A stretch of 64,000 nucleotides of DNA from Rhizobium sp. RM (GTDB taxonomy: Bacteria; Pseudomonadota; Alphaproteobacteria; Rhizobiales; Rhizobiaceae): positions 122,304 to 186,303 of the forward strand of contig NZ_JACAWV010000024.1 of assembly GCF_013390595.1 (NCBI RefSeq), given 5' to 3'. Below, piece after piece: positions 1-8,154 of the stretch. A program made the translations under genes and the position numbers. Numbering within the stretch: position 1 is the first letter of the stretch; each line of letters begins with the position of its first letter. The notes beneath the pieces are model-generated. The model was not told the DNA's origin, searched no databases, and saw only the letters and a program-made list of their open reading frames with translations.

Positions 1-756
1 GCGGAGATTTGGCGCTACCCTGTGAGTTCGCTTGGCGGTGAGCGGTGTGGCGCTAGTGCAATCGAAATCGGCGGGATAAGTGGTGACCGTCAGTACACAT
101 TATTCGATCCAGAGACGGGAGTGGCAGCGGCGCCAGAAAAAGAAGTAAAATGGAGACCGGCTCTTTTTTTAAGTAGCACGCTCTCCAGCGGCACAACCAG
201 AATTCACTTTCCGAACGGGCGGGAGTTTGAAGTGGGAAGTCCGAATTTAGGCCCTGCGCTGGAGGCGCATTTTGGCTTTGAAGTCGCGATTGGTCGCAAT
301 GACCAGAAAAATAGTGACGACCCTCGTCTGCCTCTGGTTGCAAACAGATACAATGTAGCGCCGCTCCACCTTGTCACGACGTCGTCACTTTTAAAACTCG
401 CTCAGATCTCTCCGGAAACAACAATTGATCGGCGCCGGTTCCGACCCAATCTCGTAGTCGAAACGGGGCCTTCGGCGGAGTTTGTTGAAACGCAATGGGT
501 CGGCGCAACACTGCAGTTGCGCGAGGTGTTAATGGAGGTATCCGAGCCGACGAAGCGCTGCGGCATGACGTTGGTCAGCCAACCTTCCCTCCCAGAGCAG
601 GCCGATGTGTTGCGCAGCATCGTCAGGCATAATCAACGAAATTTCGGAATTTATTGTAACGTCATCTCGCCGGGTGAAATCAACGTCGGTGCCGCTATCT
701 CTATTACCAATATCCCTGCGTGTCCGAACACCTGCGGCGTTCAAAGGATTTGCTGA
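1..756 (+). CDS. MOSC-domain protein, 5' end cut by window edge
   Basis: The reading frame is open to base 1, where it reads AEIWRYPVSSLGGE, the usual opening of the MOSC N-terminal beta-barrel domain, so the true start lies outside the window. The GTG at 22 is inside that conserved motif and is probably not the start. The rest fits a MOSC protein: an N-terminal barrel, then a C-terminal MOSC region with RRRFRPNLVVE and a cysteine in EPTKRCGMT, where MOSC proteins carry their conserved Cys. The family is linked to molybdenum cofactor sulfur transfer and to molybdoenzymes that reduce N-hydroxylated compounds; the substrate here cannot be told. It ends in a TGA at 754-756, about 560 bases before the glycan cluster. 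Confidence 0.8.
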   Translation, partial: AEIWRYPVSSLGGERCGASAIEIGGISGDRQYTLFDPETGVAAAPEKEVKWRPALFLSSTLSSGTTRIHFPNGREFEVGSPNLGPALEAHFGFEVAIGRNDQKNSDDPRLPLVANRYNVAPLHLVTTSSLLKLAQISPETTIDRRRFRPNLVVETGPSAEFVETQWVGATLQLREVLMEVSEPTKRCGMTLVSQPSLPEQADVLRSIVRHNQRNFGIYCNVISPGEINVGAAISITNIPACPNTCGVQRIC

Positions 757-1320
757 GAAAAATTTAGCCATGTAGCATCAGACAGGACTAATTTCCTGCG
801 GCCTCGAGTAGGCGGACTGCTGTGCCGGTGGTCATTGCTCTTGTAGATCAAGGCTTCATCGGACTTCAGGAGAGGTGCGCAGCCGGATTGATGACCATCA
901 CGCGCGTGGTATATCCGGGCAAATAGATGCGTCGCCCCCGGCCCGGATATTGAAATACACGCGTCTAACCGTCTTGAACGCTCAACTTAGGCCGAAGCCA
1001 TAACGCAGCCATTGCCTCATGTCGAGCTTGCATAAATTCGGTCTTGTCGCCGGCAAGGCTTAATGCTCAAAACAGGCCGTTGCGGCCATCGCCCGCATAC
1101 CAAACATTCGGCGTACATCCCGCGTGTGGAGACGAGACAGGATGAGGTCACCAACAGCCTGGGTCACAAATCTACGTTCATACAGCTCTCAAACGGAAAT
1201 CCAGGCGCTTGGTTATCTTCGCTGCCAGATCCATGCCCGTGTCTACTTTTAATGTCATAACAAAGCTCGGGAACCAACTGCTCTATCACTAGTTCGCGAA
1301 TGGAAGATCAACTCTGAGTC
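757..1320. other. gene-less stretch before the glycan cluster
   Basis: About 560 bases without a convincing gene. Short open frames exist (for example 1063-1260) but lack a ribosome binding site and recognisable motifs. The promoter of the glycosyltransferase cluster must lie here or upstream, but I could not pick out a clear one. Confidence 0.5.
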
Positions 1321-2487
1321 GTGAGCACAGCCATGAACGCCAGTTTGCATAACGGTAAGGAGATGGTCGTAGTAATAAGCGATTTTCAGGATGGCATCGA
1401 AGAATTTGAAGCGATCCCATCGGTAGACTGGTTTCGCGATCAATGGCTTTCCGGCGCACGTGGAGCGCCGCCCCACAAGTTACAATCGGTTCGACCGATC
1501 GAGGTTGTCGGGGGCTACTTAGACCGGTTGCCACTCTCGCTTTTAAAATCCGGTATAGTGTCGCATGCGGAAATCTGGAGCCATTGGAGAGGCACAAACC
1601 CTCCGATCGAATCCGTCCATTCGGGCGTCGCCATCCGACGTCGAGCCTTCCGGATGAACGGCCCTTCGGCCCCTTTTTCCTCCAACGATATGTTGGGCTT
1701 TATTGCAGCGTTTGGCCCTCCATCTATTCTGTGCGTCTGGGGCTTGGGTGTTGATGAAAGCATTCTGAAAGTGTGTGATACAAGTTTTAAGATTTACAAC
1801 TCCATCGACGTTCCAGCTCTTCGTGTTCCGCCAGACGTTAGCCGTCACTTCGATCTAGTTTTGACTGGTGCTGATTGGCAATCCGACGAGGTGTTAGCGC
1901 GGCATCCGTCTATGCTGACAGCTGTAATGCCGATAGGCCCAGAGTTTGCGTCGGACATGACGTTTCGCCCGCTGGGTCTTCAGAAACATTATGACATCAT
2001 CTACGTGGCTGCCGCTCAGGCTTACAAGCGTCACGACATACTTTTTGCAGCCCTCGCGAGATTGCCCCGTTCGCTCCGAACATTGTGCGTTTGTGGCTAT
2101 GGGGAGATGGCGGATGATTTGCACCGTAAGGTTCAAGAACTTGGTCTCACGGTTGACTTCGTGGATCCACCCGGCCTGTCGTTCGAAGGCGTTAACCGCA
2201 CCATGAATATGGCTAAGATGGGTGTGGTATGTGGTATTGACGACGGCGCGCCAGCGATACTGACCGAATACATGCTCGCCGGCATTCCCGTGCTTGCCAA
2301 CAGTCACCTTCGGTGTGGGCTGCAATACATTACCCCAGAAACGGGAATGACCGCCTCTCCTGAGAATTTTCATGAAGGAATAAGACAGGTTCTAAACCGT
2401 CTCGACCACTTCCAACCAAGAAGCACAGTGTTGCGTCATTGGACTTGGCGGCACAGCGTCCAGAGGCTTCAAGAGCTTCTGAATTAA
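1321..2487 (+). CDS. GT4-like glycosyltransferase
   Basis: A 388-residue protein that would transfer a sugar from a nucleotide-sugar donor, probably to a growing polysaccharide at the cytoplasmic face of the membrane. The C-terminal half (about 215-385) has the GT-B donor-domain layout: a YDIIYVAAAQAYKRHD strand-helix, a CGYGEM turn, and an acidic-residue region with APAILTEYMLAGIPVLA that corresponds to the EX7E area of family GT4. The N-terminal half is poorly conserved. The start is uncertain: GTG 1321, ATG 1333 and ATG 1363 are all in frame, and the AAGGAG touching ATG 1363 is too close to be ideal. It is first in a same-strand run of four glycan genes; donor and acceptor are unknown. Confidence 0.75.
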   Translation: MSTAMNASLHNGKEMVVVISDFQDGIEEFEAIPSVDWFRDQWLSGARGAPPHKLQSVRPIEVVGGYLDRLPLSLLKSGIVSHAEIWSHWRGTNPPIESVHSGVAIRRRAFRMNGPSAPFSSNDMLGFIAAFGPPSILCVWGLGVDESILKVCDTSFKIYNSIDVPALRVPPDVSRHFDLVLTGADWQSDEVLARHPSMLTAVMPIGPEFASDMTFRPLGLQKHYDIIYVAAAQAYKRHDILFAALARLPRSLRTLCVCGYGEMADDLHRKVQELGLTVDFVDPPGLSFEGVNRTMNMAKMGVVCGIDDGAPAILTEYMLAGIPVLANSHLRCGLQYITPETGMTASPENFHEGIRQVLNRLDHFQPRSTVLRHWTWRHSVQRLQELLN

Positions 2488-2579
2488 TCTTAAGCTATCT
2501 ACCGCTCGCTCGGGAACTTGGTCGCACAAGCGTTGTTCGATGAACGGCCGCTTCGAAGCGGTGAGCTTTGAGGTGTTCC

Positions 2580-4934
2580 ATGAACATTACGAGATCCCTT
2601 TCGGATGCTATTCGCATTCCGTCGGCGTCAGAGACGCCGCTAATCTGTTTTTCGCATCTTCGTTGGGATTTTGTGTTGCAACGGCCACAGCATCTCATGG
2701 AGCGCTTCGCAAAAACGCGGCAGGTGTTTTTCTTCGAAGAGTACATTCCGACTCAACACCATCTCGCCTATTTAGAAATACACCCATTCGAGGGAACCAG
2801 CGTCAAAGCAGTTCGCCCACGGATACCAGATCATTGGACCCCAGAAGATCGTGAAATGGCGTTAGGTCGCCTCCTCGACGACTTGCTCGAATTGATTGGG
2901 TGTCGAAAACCGATCCTGTGGTTTTACACGCCAATGATGTTCGGCTTTGCGAGACATCTTGATGCGGCGGCGGTCATCTATGACTGCATGGATGAGTTGG
3001 CGAACTTCAAACTAGCCCCCTCGAATATGAAGTCGGCCGAACAAGCCTTGATGGCGAGAGCAGATGTCGTATTCACGGGAGGTATCAGCCTTTATGAAGC
3101 CAAAAGGGCGAGACACGACAACATACATGCCTTTCCATCCGGAGTAGACGTTCCTCATTTCCGCGCGGCGCGTGGTCACCTCGTGCAACCGCACGATCAA
3201 ATTCCTGTTCCCTCGCCGCGGTTGGGCTATTACGGCGTTATCGATGAACGCCTAGACCTGGAACTCTTAGAGGCGATTGCTCTGGCCCGGCCCGACTGGT
3301 CGTTCATACTGATTGGACCTGTCGTAAAAATCTCACCGGACGATTTGCCCCGTCACCCAAATATCCACTATCTGGGCCAGAAGGATTACGACGAACTCCC
3401 TAGCTATCTATTCGGTTGGGACGTCGCACTAATGCCTTTTGCACTCAATGAGGCAACCCGCTTCATCAGCCCGACCAAGACCCCCGAATATCTCGCAGCC
3501 GGTTGTCCGGTCGTCAGCACTCCAATCAAAGATGTGGTGCGCGGTTACGGCGAGGTGCCCGGAGTGTTCATTGCAGGCAATAGCGATGACTTTTTGAGCG
3601 CCTGCGAGGGCGCGTTGCGATTGACTGAGAGTGCCTTGGAATGGCTGCGGCCAGTCGATGACATTCTGTCCCGTTCATCCTGGGACAGCACGTTTGAGGC
3701 AATGTCATTCGAACTTGAGAAGGCATTGGCACGCCCGGAAACACGCGACGCAATATTTCGACCAAAGGCGCCAGTCGAGCGCTCAGAGCGGCTCAAAGCG
3801 TATGATTACCTGATCGTGGGCGCAGGATTTGCTGGTGCCGTGCTGGCCGAACGGTTGGCTCAAGGGGCCGGAAAAAGAGTTCTCGTTTGTGACCGTCGAC
3901 CGCACATCGGCGGAAATGCATATGACCACTACGACGCCGCGGGTATACTGGTTCACAAGTATGGTCCCCATATTTTCCACACGAACAGCGAAGAGATTTT
4001 TTCTTACCTCTCACGTTTCACGGCGTGGCGACCGTACGAGCACCGCGTACTTGCTCAGGTAGGCGATGTGAGGGTTCCTATTCCAATTAATAGAACAACA
4101 CTGAATACATTGTACGGTCTTGATCTCCGCGACGACGAAGCCGCGTCTGCATTCCTGGCAAGCCGCGCAGAACCTTGTGACGCCATTCTCACGTCAAAGG
4201 ATGTGGTCGTCTCGCAAGTGGGCTCAGACCTGTATCAAACGTTCTTCGAAGGTTACACGCGCAAGCAATGGGGCCTCGATCCTTCCGAGTTAGACCGTTC
4301 AGTAACATCCAGGATCCCGACGAGGACCAACCTGGACGACAGATACTTTCTCGACAGCTTCCAGGCGATGCCGCTCGAGGGTTACACCAGACTGTTTGAG
4401 AGGCTGCTCGACCATCACAACATTGAGGTAGTGCTCGAGACAGACTTCGCGGACTTAAAACATGCTTCTCTTGCCAAACACACCGTCTTTACCGGACCGA
4501 TTGATGAATACTTTGGATATTGTTTCGGGCGACTGCCGTACCGAAGCCTCGAGTTCCGCCACGAAACACTCGACCTTCGGCGACTGTTTCCTGTCGCAGT
4601 TATCAATTATCCCTCCGACAAACTCCCATACACGAGGATCACAGAGTACAAACATCTGACTGGCCAAGTCCATCCGAAGACCAGCATCAGTTACGAGTTT
4701 GCGTGCGCCGAAGGTGACCCTTATTATCCTATTCCAAGGCCGGAAAACCACGCGCTCTACAAGCAGTACGAAGCCTTGGCGCGCCAACAAAATGACGTGA
4801 CATTCGTGGGACGGCTCGCGACCTACAAGTACTACAACATGGATCAGGTAGTCGGTCAGGCTTTATCCGCCTTTCGGCGGCTTTGTCGGATACATGCCTT
4901 GTCGGGAGCCTTGGACGATGCTGTTCGCGACTAA
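2580..4934 (+). CDS. glycosyltransferase fused to UDP-galactopyranose mutase
   Basis: A 784-residue two-part protein. Residues about 1-390 are a GT-B glycosyltransferase (SHLRWDFVLQRPQHLM near the start, YDCMDELANF, then FISPTKTPEYLAAGCPVV as the donor-binding end). Residues about 405-775 are a complete UDP-galactopyranose mutase: FAD-binding GAGFAGAVLAERLA, HIGGNAYD, KYGPHIFHTNS, EGYTRKQWGLDP, and a C-terminal TYKYYNMDQVV. The mutase makes UDP-galactofuranose, so the fused transferase may use that donor directly; this is inference. ATG 2580 was chosen because TTTGAGGTG stands just upstream; an in-frame TTG at 2568 is less likely. The 3' end overlaps the next gene by 17 bases, so the two are translationally coupled. 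Confidence 0.88.
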   Translation: MNITRSLSDAIRIPSASETPLICFSHLRWDFVLQRPQHLMERFAKTRQVFFFEEYIPTQHHLAYLEIHPFEGTSVKAVRPRIPDHWTPEDREMALGRLLDDLLELIGCRKPILWFYTPMMFGFARHLDAAAVIYDCMDELANFKLAPSNMKSAEQALMARADVVFTGGISLYEAKRARHDNIHAFPSGVDVPHFRAARGHLVQPHDQIPVPSPRLGYYGVIDERLDLELLEAIALARPDWSFILIGPVVKISPDDLPRHPNIHYLGQKDYDELPSYLFGWDVALMPFALNEATRFISPTKTPEYLAAGCPVVSTPIKDVVRGYGEVPGVFIAGNSDDFLSACEGALRLTESALEWLRPVDDILSRSSWDSTFEAMSFELEKALARPETRDAIFRPKAPVERSERLKAYDYLIVGAGFAGAVLAERLAQGAGKRVLVCDRRPHIGGNAYDHYDAAGILVHKYGPHIFHTNSEEIFSYLSRFTAWRPYEHRVLAQVGDVRVPIPINRTTLNTLYGLDLRDDEAASAFLASRAEPCDAILTSKDVVVSQVGSDLYQTFFEGYTRKQWGLDPSELDRSVTSRIPTRTNLDDRYFLDSFQAMPLEGYTRLFERLLDHHNIEVVLETDFADLKHASLAKHTVFTGPIDEYFGYCFGRLPYRSLEFRHETLDLRRLFPVAVINYPSDKLPYTRITEYKHLTGQVHPKTSISYEFACAEGDPYYPIPRPENHALYKQYEALARQQNDVTFVGRLATYKYYNMDQVVGQALSAFRRLCRIHALSGALDDAVRD

Positions 4935-7900
4935 GAAACCGCGCATCGTTCTGGCAACCGATAGCCTGGAACCCTCCGGTATGGGAGAGCACATGGTTGT
5001 GCTCGGAACGTCGCTCTCAGATAGCTGGGATGTTACGATTTCGCTGATGTTCGAGGACAGGGCATACCTGCTTGCTCGGGCGGTCCAGCATGGCCTCGCT
5101 GTCAAACTATGTCACTCTTACGGGGAATTCCATGATTGGCTTTCAAGGTCGGACACCGATCTCCTACACATTCACGCAGGGATTGGGTGGGAAGGCCATG
5201 ATCTGGCAAAAACTCTTAAAGACATTCCCATCGTCAGGACTGAACACCTTCCGTACTTGCTGACTGAACCATCGCAGCAGGAAAGATTCCGGTCGGAAAC
5301 GAAGTACCTTTCGCATCACATTGTTGTCTCGAGTTCCTCAAAGGACAGTTACGAGCCTTATATCGAGCCCGCACGTCTGACGGTCATCGAAAACGGTATT
5401 CCTCCCCTCTTCGCGACGTTAACGCGGGAACAAGCAAAGCGGGATTTGGGGCTGGACGACAAAATCGTGCTCGTCACGGTGGCTCGATTCTCACCGCAGA
5501 AAGATCATTCGACCCTTCTAAAGGCACTTCCGGAGGTTTTAAGCGACGTGCCAGGGGTGGTTCTTCTTCTGGTGGGATCCGGCGAGGAAGAGACAAACGC
5601 GATCAAACTGGCAGGCGACTTGGGAATTGAAGAACACACTCGTTTCTTGGGACAGAGAGCGGATGTGTCCAACATAGTCAACGCTGCCGATCTCTTCGTT
5701 TTGCCATCGCTTTTTGAGGGTCTTCCTCTCGCCGTCCTAGAGGCTATGTCGCTCGGGATTCCTGTCGTTGCAACGCGGGTCGCTGGCAGTGTTGATGCGC
5801 TTGGCGGGAACCACGAATTTTTTGCAGAACCCGGGTCCCCCGCGTCTCTCGCAGCAGTCATCAGGATGGCACTGGCAGACCCTGATCATCGGCTCCAAGC
5901 AGGCAAAATGGGATGGCGACGCTACCAGGAAAGATTTTCCGCGGGTCGGATGGCTACGCAAACAAGCAAAATCTATTCGAGAATTCTGAAGGGTCGCTCA
6001 CAGAAGGATAACGTCATGCAGAAAACGCATCTTGCCTTTATCGGCGTTGGTGGCATTGCACAACGGCACCTCGACATCCTTGCGGACTTTAGCGACGTCA
6101 AGCTTGTCGGCTTTGCTGATGTCGACCTAGAGCGGGCGCAAAAGTCCGCAATAAGGTTCGGTGCAAGAGCGTTCGGGAATCACCGTGACATGCTTGATGC
6201 GCTACAGCCAGACGCCGTTTATGTCTGTATACCACCGTTTGCTCACGGCGACATCGAGCGCGAGCTTGTCGAACGAGATATTCCCTTTTTTGTGGAAAAA
6301 CCGGTGTCGATCGACATTGAAACCGCCACGGATATAGCTGACGCCGTCACACGAAAAGGGCTGGTCACCGCAGTCGGATATCACTGGCGTTATTTGGATA
6401 CTGTAGAAGAAGCGCGGAAGCTTCTGGCTGAGAATCCCGCTCAACTCCTCTCCGGCTATTGGCTCGATTCCACCCCCCCACCTAAATGGTGGTGGGACGA
6501 AACAATGTCTGGTGGGCAGATGGTTGAACAGGCGACGCATCTGCTGGATCTAATTCGATTTCTCTCAGGAGAGGTGTCGCAGGTTTACGGCCGAGTTGGA
6601 TACAAGGAACGAAGCGAGTTCCCTGGTTTTAATGGTCCGACGGTTACGACGGCAAACCTCACGATGAAATCGGGCGCGGTCGCAAATGTGTCCTCGACAT
6701 GCCTACTCGACTGGAACCACCGGGTGGGACTTCATATCTTCGCTGATCGTCTCGCGATTGAACTGACTGACAAGGACATCATGGTTGATGTCGGACAGGG
6801 CCGTCCTGTCCGGGGCGCAGAAGGGGACCCCGTCTGGCGAGAAGATCGTGACTTTATCGACGCGGTGCGGGGTGCGGAGAACAACATTCGGTGCCCCTAC
6901 AGCGAAGCTGTCGCAACGCATCAGCTGGCGCTCGCCGTCATCTCGTCGGCTCGAAGCGGCAGTCCGGTTCGTATAGAAGCACCAGTGGAAAAAATGCGCG
7001 AGCCGGGGCCTTTGCGATACGAGCCCAAAGTCGAGGTCCCTCTGCAACCATTACCACCCGGTCACAGGATGATACGATCACTGGGCGTCGAAGCGCCTGG
7101 GAGGGCGTTTTATTTCGACTACGAAGAGACGCCACCAATCGATGGGCAGGCGCGCCTTGAAACCCTCTATTCAGGGTTTTCAGCCGGTACCGAACTTACC
7201 TTTATTAAAAATACCAATCCCTATTTTCACTCACGCTTCGATGCAGATCGCGGGGTTTTCATCAAGAATGAGCCAGGTCTTCAGTATCCGGTGCCATTCT
7301 TGGGGTACATGGAGGTAGCACGCGTTGCTCAGTCGCAAACGACGGCACTCGCAGAAGGACAACTCGTTGCTTCGACATACGGACATAAAACCGGCCATAC
7401 AGCAGACCCGTCCCAAGAACTTCTCGTAAAGCTGCCGAAGGTTCTCGACCCTATTTTGGGTGTCTTCGTAGCCCAGATGGGTCCAATCGCAGCTAACGGA
7501 ATCCTTCATGCGGATGCGGAAGCCTTTGGTTCCAACGTGCAGCATCTCGGCGCCGGGATAGCCGGTCGTCGTATCATTGTGATTGGGGCCGGCACTGTGG
7601 GGATGCTGATCGCGCTATTCGCGCGTGAACTGGGGGCATCAGAGGTGCTCGTCGCGGATCCGTCCGAGTTCAGACGTTCGATAGCAGGCAAACTGGAAAT
7701 CACCGGGATGAGCGAGGATGATGTTTGGGAGCATGCCAAATCAGTCTGGCACAACGGTGCGGCAGACCGAGGCGCTGATCTCGTTTTTCAGACGCGCGCC
7801 CACGCAAAGAGCCTCCAAACCGCCTTGAAAGCTCTGCGCCCCCAAGGGACAGTGGTAGATCTTGCGTTTTATCAAAACGGTGCGGATTACCTGAGACTTG

Positions 7901-8154
7901 GCGAGGAGTTCCATCATAGTGGCCTCAACATAAGGTGCGCGCAGATTAACCGCGTCCCGCGCGGCCTCGCACCGCATTGGAACCGTCAAAGACTTTCCAA
8001 CGCGACGCTCGATCTACTCTCTGTCCAAGGCGAACGTATCCGAGACCACATGATTACACATATAATTCCTCTGGAAGATGCAGCAGAATTTGTTGCCTCA
8101 CTGTCCTGCCAGAGAACCGAATTCCTACAGATCGTCTTCAAGGTGAGCGAATGA
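4918..8154 (+). CDS. three-part fusion: GT4 transferase, Gfo/Idh/MocA oxidoreductase, zinc-type dehydrogenase-like domain
   Basis: A 1078-residue protein made of three enzymes. Residues 1-360 are a GT4 transferase (VARFSPQKDH, LVGSGEEE, and EGLPLAVLEAMSLGIPVVAT with both EX7E glutamates). Residues about 367-705 are a Gfo/Idh/MocA NAD(P)-dependent sugar oxidoreductase (FIGVGGIAQRH nucleotide fold and VEKPVSID). Residues about 715-1078 are a medium-chain dehydrogenase-like domain (FSAGTELTFIK and the Rossmann motif IIVIGAGTVGMLIA near 885); I see no structural-zinc cysteine cluster. The last two domains could make an unusual nucleotide sugar that the first one transfers (inference). ATG 4918 was preferred over ATG 4894 because GGGAG lies nine bases upstream. 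Met367 has its own ribosome binding site. Confidence 0.85.
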   Translation: MLFATKKPRIVLATDSLEPSGMGEHMVVLGTSLSDSWDVTISLMFEDRAYLLARAVQHGLAVKLCHSYGEFHDWLSRSDTDLLHIHAGIGWEGHDLAKTLKDIPIVRTEHLPYLLTEPSQQERFRSETKYLSHHIVVSSSSKDSYEPYIEPARLTVIENGIPPLFATLTREQAKRDLGLDDKIVLVTVARFSPQKDHSTLLKALPEVLSDVPGVVLLLVGSGEEETNAIKLAGDLGIEEHTRFLGQRADVSNIVNAADLFVLPSLFEGLPLAVLEAMSLGIPVVATRVAGSVDALGGNHEFFAEPGSPASLAAVIRMALADPDHRLQAGKMGWRRYQERFSAGRMATQTSKIYSRILKGRSQKDNVMQKTHLAFIGVGGIAQRHLDILADFSDVKLVGFADVDLERAQKSAIRFGARAFGNHRDMLDALQPDAVYVCIPPFAHGDIERELVERDIPFFVEKPVSIDIETATDIADAVTRKGLVTAVGYHWRYLDTVEEARKLLAENPAQLLSGYWLDSTPPPKWWWDETMSGGQMVEQATHLLDLIRFLSGEVSQVYGRVGYKERSEFPGFNGPTVTTANLTMKSGAVANVSSTCLLDWNHRVGLHIFADRLAIELTDKDIMVDVGQGRPVRGAEGDPVWREDRDFIDAVRGAENNIRCPYSEAVATHQLALAVISSARSGSPVRIEAPVEKMREPGPLRYEPKVEVPLQPLPPGHRMIRSLGVEAPGRAFYFDYEETPPIDGQARLETLYSGFSAGTELTFIKNTNPYFHSRFDADRGVFIKNEPGLQYPVPFLGYMEVARVAQSQTTALAEGQLVASTYGHKTGHTADPSQELLVKLPKVLDPILGVFVAQMGPIAANGILHADAEAFGSNVQHLGAGIAGRRIIVIGAGTVGMLIALFARELGASEVLVADPSEFRRSIAGKLEITGMSEDDVWEHAKSVWHNGAADRGADLVFQTRAHAKSLQTALKALRPQGTVVDLAFYQNGADYLRLGEEFHHSGLNIRCAQINRVPRGLAPHWNRQRLSNATLDLLSVQGERIRDHMITHIIPLEDAAEFVASLSCQRTEFLQIVFKVSE
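6004..6018 (+). promoter_or_regulatory. internal ribosome binding site at a fusion joint
   Basis: AAGGA at 6004-6008 stands seven bases before an in-frame ATG at 6016, exactly at the joint between the transferase and the oxidoreductase of the 1078-residue fusion. The oxidoreductase-dehydrogenase part could also be made as a separate shorter protein. The site may be a relic of two formerly separate genes. Confidence 0.5.
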
